Source of the DNA: an uncultured Phocaeicola sp. | GTDB taxonomy: Bacteria > Bacteroidota > Bacteroidia > Bacteroidales > Bacteroidaceae | Direction of reading: 5' to 3' | DNA: 64,000 bases | Assembly (NCBI GenBank): GCA_944320845.1 | Contig: CALUJA010000009.1 | Location: forward strand, 53,768 to 117,767 | Shown here: positions 52,341 through 62,208 of the stretch, in pieces | Layout of the letters: each line of letters opens with the position of its first letter | Position numbering within the stretch: position 1 is the stretch's first letter | Notes under the pieces: generated by a model | The model's input: the letters and a program-made list of their open reading frames with translations, nothing else | Told to the model about the DNA's origin: nothing | Databases searched by the model: none | Position numbers and translations under genes: made by a program

Positions 52341-53759
52341 ATGAATCAAAAACGTATATTCATTTTGACAATTGCTCTTCTGGCAGTTGCAGGAAGTGCC
52401 TTTTCGCAGACACTCGCCCAGGCGCGCCGGTGGTTTACAGACAAAGAGTTTGACAAGGCGAAACCGGTATTCGCGCGTCTGGTAAAGCAGGCCCCTTCAA
52501 ACGCAAGCTATAACTATTGGTACGGCGCATGCTGTTATGAGACGGGTGAGCTTGCAGAAGCATTGCCCTATCTCGAGACCAGCGCCCGCCGTAAGGTGAT
52601 AGACGGATTCCTTTATTTGGGCCGGGCTTATTATGACCTTTACCGTTTTGATGACGCCATAGCCCAGCTGGAAGACCACCTGTATTGGCTTAAGCAGAAA
52701 AAGCGGGACACTTCTATGGCCGATTCGCTTATGGTACGCTTCCGTCAGGGAGCACGCATGATAAGAGGAGTAGAAAAGGTAACGGTGATAGACAGCTTTG
52801 TAGTCGGCAAAAGTGATTTTCTCAAAACCTATATGCTAAGCCGCGAATCGGGAGAGATTACCGGCTCACAGACGGACAGCCTGACGCTTACGGGATTTGT
52901 CAACGAGTTCGGCGACCGGCGGATAGAAACATCCATGGACGGCGACGGGCATACCCGGCTTTATTCAAGCATGAAACTTGCCGACGGATGGAGCAAACCG
53001 TCTCCTTTGAATGGCCTGGAAGGAAGCGGAGAAAATCCCAACTATCCTTTTCTGGCAGCTGACGGCATTACTCTCTATTATGCGGCACAAGGAGAAGAAA
53101 GTATGGGAGGATATGATATATTCGTGACCCGCTACAACTCTGAAGATGGCACTTATTTCCGCCCGGACAATATAGGTATGCCCTTTAACTCTCCGGACAA
53201 TGACTATATGTATGCCATCGATGACTTCAACCAATTGGGGTGGTTCGCCTCCGACCGGCGGCAGCCTGAAGGAAAGGTTTGTGTTTATGTATTTGTTCCC
53301 AATCCGGCCAAAGAGGTATATGATTATGAAACCACAGATCCGGCCCGGCTCATATCGTTTGCCCGTCTGGATTCGATTGCTCTTACACAGGCCGATGCCG
53401 CCAAAGTACGCATAGCGCGACAGCAGTTGGCGCAGATAATGTATGGCGGCAAAGAAAAAATGCAGCAGCATGATTTCATTTTCATCATTGATGACAATTC
53501 TGTGTATCATACCCTCAAAGACTTCCGTTCGGCGGAAGCCCGGCGGATGTTCCAGTCACTCCTCCAGAAGCAAAAGGATATCAAGGCCTTGTCTGACGAA
53601 CTTGTTCGTCTGCGCTCGGAATATTCTTCTCCTTCGGCCCGGGAACGCGTAACGCCCGCTATCCTTGACAAGGAGAAACGCCTGGTTCAACTCCGGGAAG
53701 AAACAGATATCCTTGCGCGCGATGTGCGGAACACAGAGATTAAAGCATTAAATAATTAA
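52341..53759 (+). CDS. secreted TPR and PD40 beta-propeller-like protein
   Basis: The 472-residue protein has a signal peptide (MNQKRIFILTIALLAVAGSAFSQ), TPR-like helices (about 25-125; YGACCYETGELAEALPYLE) and WD40-like/PD40 repeats (about 190-330; NPNYPFLAADGITLYYAA and DNDYMYAIDDFNQLGWFAS). A coiled-coil tail follows. This layout recalls PorE/OmpA-PD40-type periplasmic proteins of Bacteroidetes but lacks an OmpA domain. The function is unknown. It leads a plus-strand string through mnmE. Confidence 0.83.
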   Translation: MNQKRIFILTIALLAVAGSAFSQTLAQARRWFTDKEFDKAKPVFARLVKQAPSNASYNYWYGACCYETGELAEALPYLETSARRKVIDGFLYLGRAYYDLYRFDDAIAQLEDHLYWLKQKKRDTSMADSLMVRFRQGARMIRGVEKVTVIDSFVVGKSDFLKTYMLSRESGEITGSQTDSLTLTGFVNEFGDRRIETSMDGDGHTRLYSSMKLADGWSKPSPLNGLEGSGENPNYPFLAADGITLYYAAQGEESMGGYDIFVTRYNSEDGTYFRPDNIGMPFNSPDNDYMYAIDDFNQLGWFASDRRQPEGKVCVYVFVPNPAKEVYDYETTDPARLISFARLDSIALTQADAAKVRIARQQLAQIMYGGKEKMQQHDFIFIIDDNSVYHTLKDFRSAEARRMFQSLLQKQKDIKALSDELVRLRSEYSSPSARERVTPAILDKEKRLVQLREETDILARDVRNTEIKALNN

Positions 53760-53781
53760 TAAAAAAGGACTTTAAGGTACA

Positions 53782-54660
53782 ATGAACAGATATTTCCCTC
53801 CTTCCGAACTGATTATAAACGATGACGGTTCGATTTTTCACCTTCATGTAAAGCCAAATCAGTTGGCCGACAAGGTTATTCTCGTAGGAGATCCGGGACG
53901 CGTATCGCTTGTCGCCTCACATTTTGAAAAGACAGAGTGTGAAACAGAAAACCGAGAGTTCAAGACAGTGACCGGCATCTATCGCGGAAAACGCATCAGC
54001 GTCATATCCACAGGCATCGGATGTGACAATATAGATATTGTCATGAACGAAATAGATGCGTTGGCCAATATCGATTTTTCTACCCGGCGTGAAAAAGATA
54101 ATCTGAAAAGTCTGGAAATAGTTCGGATAGGAACATGTGGAGGTTTGCAGGAATATACGCCTGAAGGAACCTTTATCTGTTCGGAAATATCAATAGGCTT
54201 TGATGGCCTGCTTAACTTTTATGAAGGGCGCAATGCGGTGTGCGACCTCCCTCTTGAGCGTGCATTGCTGAATCATCTTGGGTGGAGCGGAAATCTTTGT
54301 TCGCCGGCTCCCTATGCCATTCACGCCGACTCGGAACTGGTAGAACGGATTGCCCGAACAGACATGGTGCGTGGCATCACCGTAGCATGCGGCGGATTTT
54401 TCGGGCCTCAGGGAAGACAATTGCGTATTCCTTTAGCCGACCCATGCCAAAACGAAAAGATAGAAAGTTTTGAATACAAGAAATATCATATTACCAATTA
54501 TGAAATGGAAAGTTCTGCTCTGGCAGGCCTTTCCCGATTATTGGGGCATAAGGCTACTACTGTGTGCATGGTCATTGCCAACCGCCTGAAGGAAAAAGCG
54601 GAAACGAATTACAAAACTCATATTGACGACCTTATAAAATTGGTGCTTGAAAGGATTTAA
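53782..54660 (+). CDS. uridine phosphorylase-family nucleoside phosphorylase
   Basis: The 292-residue phosphorylase has VILVGDPGRVSLVA (phosphate site), STGIGCDNIDIVMNEIDAL, VRIGTCGG and NYEMESSALAGL (ribose-binding Glu). It cleaves uridine or a related nucleoside with phosphate for pyrimidine salvage. It lies 22 bp after the PD40 gene and the fRMsr gene follows at once. Confidence 0.9.
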   Translation: MNRYFPPSELIINDDGSIFHLHVKPNQLADKVILVGDPGRVSLVASHFEKTECETENREFKTVTGIYRGKRISVISTGIGCDNIDIVMNEIDALANIDFSTRREKDNLKSLEIVRIGTCGGLQEYTPEGTFICSEISIGFDGLLNFYEGRNAVCDLPLERALLNHLGWSGNLCSPAPYAIHADSELVERIARTDMVRGITVACGGFFGPQGRQLRIPLADPCQNEKIESFEYKKYHITNYEMESSALAGLSRLLGHKATTVCMVIANRLKEKAETNYKTHIDDLIKLVLERI

Positions 54661-54664
54661 CGGA

Positions 54665-55153
54665 ATGGAACCCAGTTTTAAACAAGAAAATGTTATAGAC
54701 AAGGAGGAGCGCTATAAGGCTTTCCTCCGGCAATTTGCTTCACTCATCGAGGGAGAGACCTATAAAATAAGCGTATTGGCTAATACGTGTGCTGCCTTGA
54801 AAGAAGCTTTTGGCTTTTTTTGGGTGGGCTTTTATTTAGTGGAAGATGGCACACTCGTTTTAGGGCCTTTTCAAGGCAGCGTGGCATGCTACAGAATCCG
54901 GAAGGGAAAAGGGGTATGCGGGACGGCATGGGCTGAAAAACAGACCATTGTAGTTCCCGATGTAGAGCTGTTCCCAGGCCATATTGCGTGTAGCTCTCTT
55001 TCTCGTTCTGAAATAGTAGTGCCCCTTGTGGTGAATGGAGAAGTAAGAGGTGTGCTTGATATTGATTCCGATCAATTAAACGCATTCGAAGGCAACGACC
55101 AGAAATATCTGGAAGAAATAGTCCGTCTGCTCGCTGAAACATTATATGAATAA
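54665..55153 (+). CDS. free methionine-R-sulfoxide reductase (GAF)
   Basis: The 162-residue GAF-domain enzyme reduces free methionine R-sulfoxide. The family's three cysteines are Cys75 (VACYRI), Cys85 (GVCGTA) and Cys109 (HIACSS). ATG 54665 begins 4 bases after the phosphorylase stop; the longer opening overlaps it. mnmE begins 6 bases after its stop. Confidence 0.93.
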   Translation: MEPSFKQENVIDKEERYKAFLRQFASLIEGETYKISVLANTCAALKEAFGFFWVGFYLVEDGTLVLGPFQGSVACYRIRKGKGVCGTAWAEKQTIVVPDVELFPGHIACSSLSRSEIVVPLVVNGEVRGVLDIDSDQLNAFEGNDQKYLEEIVRLLAETLYE

Positions 55154-55159
55154 TAAAGA

Positions 55160-56557
55160 ATGAAAATGCAGAACCAAGATACGATTTGTGCCGTGGCGAC
55201 AGGACAAGGAGGTGCCATAGGAATTATCCGTGTGTCGGGGCCTGATGCCATAGCTATGGTTGACCGTATATTTACTCCGACAGGTTCTTCTCTTCCCTTA
55301 AGCGGACGAAAGCCTTATACACTTAGTTTCGGTCAAATCAAAAACATCCAAGGAGAAATAGTAGATGAAGTGCTTGTAAGCCTCTTTCGTGCTCCTCATT
55401 CATATACCGGTGAAGACGCAGTGGAAATTTCCTGTCATGGCTCGTCTTACATTCTTCAGCAAGTGATGCAGCTGCTTATCAATTGTGGATGCCGTTCCGC
55501 CGCTCCCGGTGAATACACTCAACGGGCATTTCTTAATGGAAAAATGGATTTGAGCCAGGCAGAAGCTGTGGCCGACCTTATAGCCTCAAATTCTGAAGCT
55601 GCTCACCGGCTTGCAATGAATCAGATGCGCGGGGGCTTTAGCAAGGAATTGGGCAAACTTCGCGACCAGCTCCTTCATCTTACATCACTTATGGAGTTGG
55701 AATTGGACTTCTCTGATCATGAAGAATTGGAATTTGCCGACCGTACCGAACTACAAACCCTTGCCACACAAATTGAAAGCCTGATTGGCAGGCTTACAGA
55801 CTCATTCAGCACAGGTAATGCTATAAAAAACGGCGTTCCTGTTGCAATTATCGGAGAGACTAATGTTGGAAAATCTACTTTATTAAATGCTCTTGTGGGC
55901 GAAGAACGTGCCATTGTAAGCGACATCCACGGTACGACACGCGATGTGATAGAAGATACAGTTAATATAAAGGGGCTTACATTCCGTTTCATTGATACTG
56001 CTGGCATTCGAGCCACGACTGATACTATTGAGGCTCTCGGCATTGAGCGAAGTTTTCAGGCAATTAAACAAGCAGCTGTTGTACTGTGGGTCGTTGATCA
56101 GACAATAGCTGACAAACAAATCGTTGAACTTTCAAATAAAGTGCTTCCTTTATGCAAAGACAAACAGCTTATTCTGCTCCTTAACAAATCTGATTTGAAA
56201 ATGTCAGCCACATCAATTGGCACTATTAATTTTCCTGGAAATGTTCACATTCTTTCTCTTTCCGCTAAAAATAAAGAAGGAATAGACAAGCTTCAAGACC
56301 TGCTGATTGAAGTGACAGGCATTTCTGCTATATCACAAACCGATGTTATTGTTACTAATGTACGCCATTATGAAGCTCTTGTCAGTGCTCTCGAATCTAT
56401 CCGTCGTGTCAAAGAAGGCTTGGCCTCGGAATTATCGGTCGATTTCATCTCCCAAGACCTACGTGAATGCATTTATCATCTTTCAGATATTGTAGGAGAA
56501 GTTACAACAAACGAAGTCTTAGGTAATATCTTTAATCATTTCTGCGTCGGTAAGTAA
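55160..56557 (+). CDS. mnmE: tRNA modification GTPase MnmE
   Basis: The 465-residue protein makes the 5-carboxymethylaminomethyl group on U34 with MnmG. It has the N-terminal folate-binding domain, a helical domain, the G1 motif GETNVGKST (about residue 234), the G3 DTAGI, NKSD, and the C-terminal CVGK cysteine motif. ATG 55166 (MQNQD) is an alternative. An integrase island begins just after it. Confidence 0.97.
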   Translation: MKMQNQDTICAVATGQGGAIGIIRVSGPDAIAMVDRIFTPTGSSLPLSGRKPYTLSFGQIKNIQGEIVDEVLVSLFRAPHSYTGEDAVEISCHGSSYILQQVMQLLINCGCRSAAPGEYTQRAFLNGKMDLSQAEAVADLIASNSEAAHRLAMNQMRGGFSKELGKLRDQLLHLTSLMELELDFSDHEELEFADRTELQTLATQIESLIGRLTDSFSTGNAIKNGVPVAIIGETNVGKSTLLNALVGEERAIVSDIHGTTRDVIEDTVNIKGLTFRFIDTAGIRATTDTIEALGIERSFQAIKQAAVVLWVVDQTIADKQIVELSNKVLPLCKDKQLILLLNKSDLKMSATSIGTINFPGNVHILSLSAKNKEGIDKLQDLLIEVTGISAISQTDVIVTNVRHYEALVSALESIRRVKEGLASELSVDFISQDLRECIYHLSDIVGEVTTNEVLGNIFNHFCVGK

Positions 56558-56602
56558 CTATTTGATTATTAAATAGTTAAATTGATTATAATCGATTAAT
56601 AT

Positions 56603-56621
56603 GGCGCTCTTTACGGGCGCC
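56603..56621 (+). terminator. terminator after mnmE
   Basis: GGCGC 56603-56607 and GCGCC 56617-56621, followed by TTTTTT. Confidence 0.8.
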
Positions 56622-56644
56622 TTTTTTGTTGCTCAAGTATCGTT

Positions 56645-56775
56645 GATAATCGTTGCTAAGCCTTTTTACGCCATTTTTTGTACCTCCTGTGTACCTCACC
56701 ACGAAAATCCGAGGATTATCGTTGGCAAGGTCGTGGAGAACTTTTACGCCATTTTACGGGATTTTACGGAGTTAT
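56645..56775. repeat. cluster of short direct repeats ahead of the HTH/integrase pair
   Basis: TTTTACGCCATTTT occurs at 56664-56677 and 56742-56755. GAT(A/T)ATCGTTG occurs at 56645-56655 and 56714-56724. TACCTC is doubled near 56680-56695, and ATTTTACGG is doubled near 56751-56769. Such sets often form attachment-site arms or excisionase sites. Confidence 0.65.
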
Positions 56776-56807
56776 ACAAAAATATTGGAGAAATAAGGAG
56801 AAATAAC

Positions 56808-57713
56808 ATGAGTAGCAACATTGAAATCAGACGAATCTGTGCGTGGTGCAAGCAAGAATTCATTGCGCATAAAACGACTACAACCTGTTGTTCGCACAGA
56901 TGTGCAAACCTTCTGTATAAACAGAAGAAACGTGAAGCTTCTATTAAGGCTAACAACCAAATTGTCGAAAAAGTCATCAAGGAGAAACCGATTGCAAAAA
57001 TCAGAGACAAGCCTATTCTTACTATCACAGAAGCTGCCACATACATTGGAGTAACCCGACCTACTCTTTATGGCTATCTGAAAAGAGGTGAACTAAAAGC
57101 CACCCGACTTGGATATAAATTTCTATTGAAAAAAGAAGATATTGATAACTTATTCAATAAGTCTATAGAATTTAAGATTCCGGTCAGAGACAAACCTTCC
57201 ATTAATGATTTCTATACCACCGCTGAAGTTAAGGAAAAGTATGGCGTAAAGGATTCCTGGATATTTCACATCGCTAAGGAACATAATATCCCACGAACCT
57301 TTCATCGTGGGAAAACCTATTGGAGCAAAAAGCATATTGATGACTACTTTGCAAAGAAAGCTCCCGATCCTGAGATCAAGGAATGGTACAGCACGCAAGA
57401 CATGCAGGAGAAGTTCGGCATGACACTAACGGCCATCTATTCTTTTGTATCAAAGAATGCCATTCCCAAAAAGAAAGTCGGCATCATGGTGTACTACTCC
57501 AAGAAGCATGTGGATATTGCTAAAGGTCTCATAGCTCCCGAAGAGCCCAAATACTACACCATTGCCGAAGCGATGGAGCGATTCAATCTGACACGGGACC
57601 AACTCTACCATTATGTGAAATACCATAATATTCCCCGTATCAAGGTCGGTAAATATACCAAGATTCTGCGGGCAGAGCTGGACAAGTTCTTTGAGCCTCC
57701 AAAGATAGAATGA
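56808..57713 (+). CDS. multi-HTH excisionase-like protein
   Basis: The 301-residue protein has an N-terminal CAWCKQEF...CCSHRC segment (a likely zinc knuckle, residues about 12-36) and then about four consecutive MerR/excisionase-type HTH units starting at ILTITEAATYIGV, FYTTAEVKEKYGV, WYSTQDMQEKFGM and YYTIAEAMERFNL. AAGGAG precedes the ATG. Repeated HTH units could bind the direct repeats just upstream. It is a typical partner of Bacteroidetes integrases and would control excision or transcription. The role is inferred. Confidence 0.75.
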   Translation: MSSNIEIRRICAWCKQEFIAHKTTTTCCSHRCANLLYKQKKREASIKANNQIVEKVIKEKPIAKIRDKPILTITEAATYIGVTRPTLYGYLKRGELKATRLGYKFLLKKEDIDNLFNKSIEFKIPVRDKPSINDFYTTAEVKEKYGVKDSWIFHIAKEHNIPRTFHRGKTYWSKKHIDDYFAKKAPDPEIKEWYSTQDMQEKFGMTLTAIYSFVSKNAIPKKKVGIMVYYSKKHVDIAKGLIAPEEPKYYTIAEAMERFNLTRDQLYHYVKYHNIPRIKVGKYTKILRAELDKFFEPPKIE

Positions 57714-57805
57714 GTCGAAAGTTATTTTCCGGTGATAAATACCACCATCAGAACACCTATTTTATTTGCAACAAAAACAAGTATTAATCAAAAAACAATA
57801 TAGCT

Positions 57806-58777
57806 ATGACACTTACATGCACCAACGTAACTTTGAGACAAAAACCATTGCGTAACGACCGCATATCTCTTTATCTGGATTATTATCCGGCCATCCGCAA
57901 TCCTTACACGATGAAGATGAGTCGCCGGGAATTCCTCGGTATCTACATCTATGCCAAGCCCAAGAACGAGCAGCAAAGAATGTTCAATCAGGATATGCTG
58001 AACAAGGCAGAGGCAATCCGCTGTATCCGTGTCCAGTCGCTTATCAATGAAGAATTCGGGTTCCTGGACAAGAACAAGCAAAAGGTAGATTTCCTCGCCT
58101 ACTTCCGGACAAAAGCACGAGAAAAGTATGAGAAATGGGATTGCGTTTACAATCACTTCGAGAAATTTGTCGGCGGCAAATGCACCTTTGGTGATGTCAC
58201 CGTAGAACTGTGCGAGAAGTTCAGGGATTACTTGCTCAAATGCAAACAGATCAATCATCCCAATGCTTATATCTCACGAAATTCGGCGGCCGGCTATTAT
58301 TCTACCTTCCGTGCCCTGTTGAAAATAGCCTATAAAGAAAAGATGTTGCGCGAGAACTTGAACGATTTTCTGGAAAAAATCGAATGGAAAGAGGTCAAGA
58401 AAGAGTATCTGACACTTGATGAAGTCAAAAAACTAGCGGCTACGCCATGCAAGATTCCAGTCTTAAAACAAGCCTCCCTATTCGCTTGTATGACCGGTCT
58501 CCGTATCAGTGATATTCTGAAGCTGGACTGGCGTGATTTTGAAGTCGGCCCAGATCAAGGCTACTACATCCGTATCTGTACCGAGAAAACGGAAACAGAA
58601 GCTACCCTCCCCATCAGTCAAGAAGCGCTGGAGTTGTGCGGTGAATGGGGCACTGGAAAAGTATTCAAAGGCTTAACCCGCTCCATGACCCATCATCCCC
58701 TGAAACAATGGATTGCTGAAGCTGGAATCAGAAAGCACATAACCTTCCACTGCTTTAGGCACTCTATAATTCCTTAG
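57806..58777 (+). pseudogene. truncated tyrosine-family integrase
   Basis: The 323 residues hold the Arm-DNA and SAM-like core-binding domains and the start of the catalytic domain: the first Arg in TGLRISDI (about residue 228), the Lys in TEKTET, and HCFRHS (HxxR). The sequence then ends at IIP and a stop. The second His/Trp and the catalytic Tyr, usually about 60-70 residues later, are missing, and no other frame restores them. It should be inactive. The break joins AT-rich non-coding DNA. Confidence 0.88.
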
Positions 58778-59236
58778 TCATTGAAAATAAATAAATTGCA
58801 AGATTGATGATTTTAGAGAGGTAACGATTTAGAAACGAGCTGGCTTCCCTATTCTGTAAAATTCTGCATCAATCAACAGAACGCTCTCTCATTTGCAAAA
58901 ATAGTGTTTTTCTTCCTTACCGACAAAGTTATTCCCCTAAAAAATAAACGAATAAAACATCCAATTATTCTCTACTGTTTATCTTACCAATCTAAAAAAG
59001 CATATTCTTAGCCTTTTACTCCTTATTCCGGTTCTTCTTTTGGGCAATTTAGATATTGAAAAATGATACTTTGAAGATAGGAATAATAAAGTAAATTCTA
59101 TTTGCCTACTGATAGATTTCTTGCACATTCAAAAACTCAACAAAGTATATTTTGAGCCACTCAAAACCATCTGAATTACTTTTGAAAGCCTTGTTATCAA
59201 ATTACTTCCTCGGAATAGGATTTTCTGTATAATGAA
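58778..59236. other. AT-rich non-coding segment after the broken integrase
   Basis: About 460 bp with no credible gene, no tRNA-like fold and no continuation of the integrase in any frame. It separates two convergent units. It could be the debris of a deletion or recombination event. Confidence 0.6.
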
Positions 59237-59270
59237 AAAGAGGATACAGGTCAACACCTATATCCTCTTT
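59237..59270 (-). terminator. terminator of the P-ATPase operon
   Basis: Perfect 10-bp arms AAAGAGGATA and TATCCTCTTT; on the minus strand TTCATT follows the T-rich arm. Confidence 0.85.
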
Positions 59271-59286
59271 GTATGCTTATCGGAAT

Positions 59287-61977
59287 TTAGCTCCTCTTGG
59301 TTAGCAAATGCCATAATTCCCTTATCCATAGAACCAGTGAAGAAAGAACAACTATTATTATCCAGTCCACCAATTTCATCGGCGTACAGTTAAAGAAATC
59401 ATAAAGAACCTCAACTATTACAATTTGTCCAATAAAAATTATAGCAACAATACTAAAGAACTCTTTACTCATTTTTAACTGGAAGAAACTTTTCCCCGTT
59501 TCAAATGAACGGGTGTTAAACATATACCAAAGATGTGTCCAAACAAAAATTGAGAACAACAGAGTTTGTTCATATGAAGACAATCCATTTGCTTCTCCAA
59601 TCTGACAATGCAACAGGTCTGTCATCTGCGTAATTTCAGTATGTTGGAATATATAAAGGAATGCAACAAGCAACAAAAAGAAAAATCCACCAACACCAAT
59701 AATATCTTTCATCATGGGTTTTGTAAGGATAAATGCTTTACGATCACGAGGTTTGTCTTTCATCACAGATTGTGAAGGCGGTAATGAAGCAAGAGCCATA
59801 GCTCCAAATGTATCCATTATCAAGTTTACCCAAAGCATTTGTGTCACGGTCAACGGAGATTCTGTACCCATAAACGCCCCCACCAATACGATAAAACATG
59901 CAGCCACATTAACTGTAAGTTGGAACAATAAGAAACGTTGAATATTTTGATAAAGCGAACGCCCCCACATAACAGCACGACAAATACTACTAAATGAATT
60001 ATCAATAATGGTAATATCTGAGGCTTCTTTTGCTACGGAAGTACCGTCACCCATTGACAAGCCCACATGAGCTGCCTTGAGTGCTGGAGCATCATTCGTA
60101 CCATCGCCTGTTACTGCAACCACCTGGTTATTTCTTTGCAAGGATTCAACCAGACGTTTTTTATCCATTGGACGAGCACGGGCGATAATCTTTAATCCAA
60201 GTACCTTCTTATCAAGTTCGTCATCTGAAAGTTTCTCAAACTCTGCACCTGTTATTATTGCACTGTCATTATCCTTTTTAGTCCAAAGACCGATTTGTCG
60301 TCCTATTTCTTTGGCTGTTCCTGGAGTATCTCCTGTTACGATTTTCACCGTAATACCTGCGGCCATGCACTTTTGTACAGCTGCGGGAACATCATTACGA
60401 ACAGGATCGGCAATGGCAACAATCCCCATGAAAATTAGGTTTTTTGCAACGACTATGCCATCCGCGATTGCTGTATCGCTGTCATTCAATATTTGGTATG
60501 CAAAACCTAAAGTACGCATTGCTCGATTCTGATAATCTGTTAATTGTTTGTCAATATCGGCAACATTCACATTTTTGTCGATTTGTTTGCAAAGGGAACG
60601 GATTATTTCAGGAGCACCTTTTACATAAAGGATCTTCTTACCTCTAATTTGGGCTGACTCAACTACAGTTGCCATATATTTCCTCTCTGTAGAAAAAGGA
60701 AGTTCTTCTATTACATTGGCTTCCTCTTTCAACCTACGATAATCAATACCTTCTTTTCTGAGCCATAAAAGTAACGCTCCTTCTGTAGGATTGCCTAATA
60801 CCACAGGCTTATCGGGATTGCTTAAATCCAATGATGCTGTAGAATTAAGAGCAATACCTTCTTTTATTAAGCAGCTTGTCTCATCAGTATTCAACACTTG
60901 ATTGGCTAAACCGTAAAATTGAGTTTCCTCAACGCTCATCTGATTTTGGGTCAGTGTGCCAGTTTTATCTGTACAAATTACAGTTGTAGCTCCCATCGTT
61001 TCACATGCATGCATTTTGCGTACAAGATTGTTCGTTTTCAACATCCTGCGCATACTATATGCAAGGCTCAAGGTAACAGCCATAGGCAATCCTTCTGGTA
61101 CAGCAACGACAATTAAAGTGACGGCAATCATTAATGTTTGGAGTATATATGCCGTAATATGTGCCCATTCCATTGAATTGTTTCCTAAGAAATAAATTAG
61201 CAAACGGCCTACGACTACCAATACAGCAAATCCATAGCTTAATTTTGTTATCAGGGCACTTAACCCATCCAATTGTTCATTGAGGGGTGTTTTTACACTA
61301 TCATCAATTTGGGCGGCTACAAAGACTTTACCGTTTTCTGTTTTATCTCCGACCGCAGTCACACGGAATATACCATGCCCCTCCATTACTTTAGTCCCTT
61401 TAAGAACATGATTGGTAGGATATGTTGCATCTAAATCAAAGTCTTTCTCATCAACACTCTTATGGCACATCGGTTCTCCTGTAAGCGTGGATTCATCTAT
61501 ATTCAGGCTCACACATTCTAGAAGTTCACCATCAGCCGGAACTTCTGCTCCTGTATTAATGATAACGATATCTCCAACAACCACATCTTTCTTAGGAATT
61601 AGAGTTGCATTACCATTTCGTATGACTTCAACTAACTCATCGTCATTCACTTGGTTTAATATAGCAAATTCCTTATCCGCCTTTAACTCAAAATAGAAAG
61701 CCAAGCCAGTAGCAAGCAAAATTGCTACAAAAATGCCAATGGGTTCAAAAAATACAGTAAAGCCCTCGTTAAGTCCAAAATATTCATAAAATGAAATTCC
61801 AATGGACAAGACACCTGCAATCATCAGAATGATGATAAGAGGATCTGTAAATTTCTCTAAGAACTGTTTCCATAACGGTTCTCTCTCTGGCGGAGTAAGG
61901 ATATTTACTCCATACATTTTACGGCTCTTCAAGACTTCTGCATCTGTCAAGCCAATGTAATGCTTTTTCTGTTGCAT
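59287..61977 (-). CDS. calcium-translocating P-type ATPase (PMCA/SERCA-like)
   Basis: The 896-residue P2-type ATPase should pump Ca2+ out of the cytoplasm. It has the phosphorylation site DKTGTLT (Asp337), the span-4 metal motif VAVPEGLP (about 292-299), TGEP in the actuator, KGAPE for nucleotide binding, and TGDGTNDAPALK. About ten membrane spans are visible, and the C-terminus has no regulatory extension. It is the last gene of the kinase operon. Confidence 0.93.
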   Translation of the reverse strand: MQQKKHYIGLTDAEVLKSRKMYGVNILTPPEREPLWKQFLEKFTDPLIIILMIAGVLSIGISFYEYFGLNEGFTVFFEPIGIFVAILLATGLAFYFELKADKEFAILNQVNDDELVEVIRNGNATLIPKKDVVVGDIVIINTGAEVPADGELLECVSLNIDESTLTGEPMCHKSVDEKDFDLDATYPTNHVLKGTKVMEGHGIFRVTAVGDKTENGKVFVAAQIDDSVKTPLNEQLDGLSALITKLSYGFAVLVVVGRLLIYFLGNNSMEWAHITAYILQTLMIAVTLIVVAVPEGLPMAVTLSLAYSMRRMLKTNNLVRKMHACETMGATTVICTDKTGTLTQNQMSVEETQFYGLANQVLNTDETSCLIKEGIALNSTASLDLSNPDKPVVLGNPTEGALLLWLRKEGIDYRRLKEEANVIEELPFSTERKYMATVVESAQIRGKKILYVKGAPEIIRSLCKQIDKNVNVADIDKQLTDYQNRAMRTLGFAYQILNDSDTAIADGIVVAKNLIFMGIVAIADPVRNDVPAAVQKCMAAGITVKIVTGDTPGTAKEIGRQIGLWTKKDNDSAIITGAEFEKLSDDELDKKVLGLKIIARARPMDKKRLVESLQRNNQVVAVTGDGTNDAPALKAAHVGLSMGDGTSVAKEASDITIIDNSFSSICRAVMWGRSLYQNIQRFLLFQLTVNVAACFIVLVGAFMGTESPLTVTQMLWVNLIMDTFGAMALASLPPSQSVMKDKPRDRKAFILTKPMMKDIIGVGGFFFLLLVAFLYIFQHTEITQMTDLLHCQIGEANGLSSYEQTLLFSIFVWTHLWYMFNTRSFETGKSFFQLKMSKEFFSIVAIIFIGQIVIVEVLYDFFNCTPMKLVDWIIIVVLSSLVLWIRELWHLLTKRS

Positions 61978-62001
61978 ATACTGAAAACTTTTGATTAATA
62001 C

Positions 62002-62175
62002 TTATTTGCCAAATAAAACTTTAAGTAGAGTCTTGCCTAATCTACGTTCTAGTCCAGCCTTAGAAGTGGGTATTCCTGTTTGACGAGCAAATTTTTGTTT
62101 TGCCTGTGTTATACCCAACGCACGTTTCCAAGAAAAACTGATTCCTGGTATTCTTACTATTTTCTTCTTTGCCAT
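62002..62175 (-). CDS. 57-aa basic small protein
   Basis: ATG 62175 to TAA 62002, starting MAKKKIVRIPGISFSWKRAL and ending LKVLFGK. It is very basic (many Lys/Arg), has no membrane span, and lies 24 bp before the P-ATPase ATG. It could bind RNA, DNA or the pump. The start context and operon spacing support it; no family is recognised with certainty. Confidence 0.6.
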   Translation of the reverse strand: MAKKKIVRIPGISFSWKRALGITQAKQKFARQTGIPTSKAGLERRLGKTLLKVLFGK

Positions 62176-62208
62176 ATAATTAGTTCTGATTCGTTTAAAG
62201 TCAATATT

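Noticed and set aside
58778-59236. Continuation of the integrase by frameshift
   Set aside because: None of the frames after 58777 yields the expected His/Trp and Tyr motifs.
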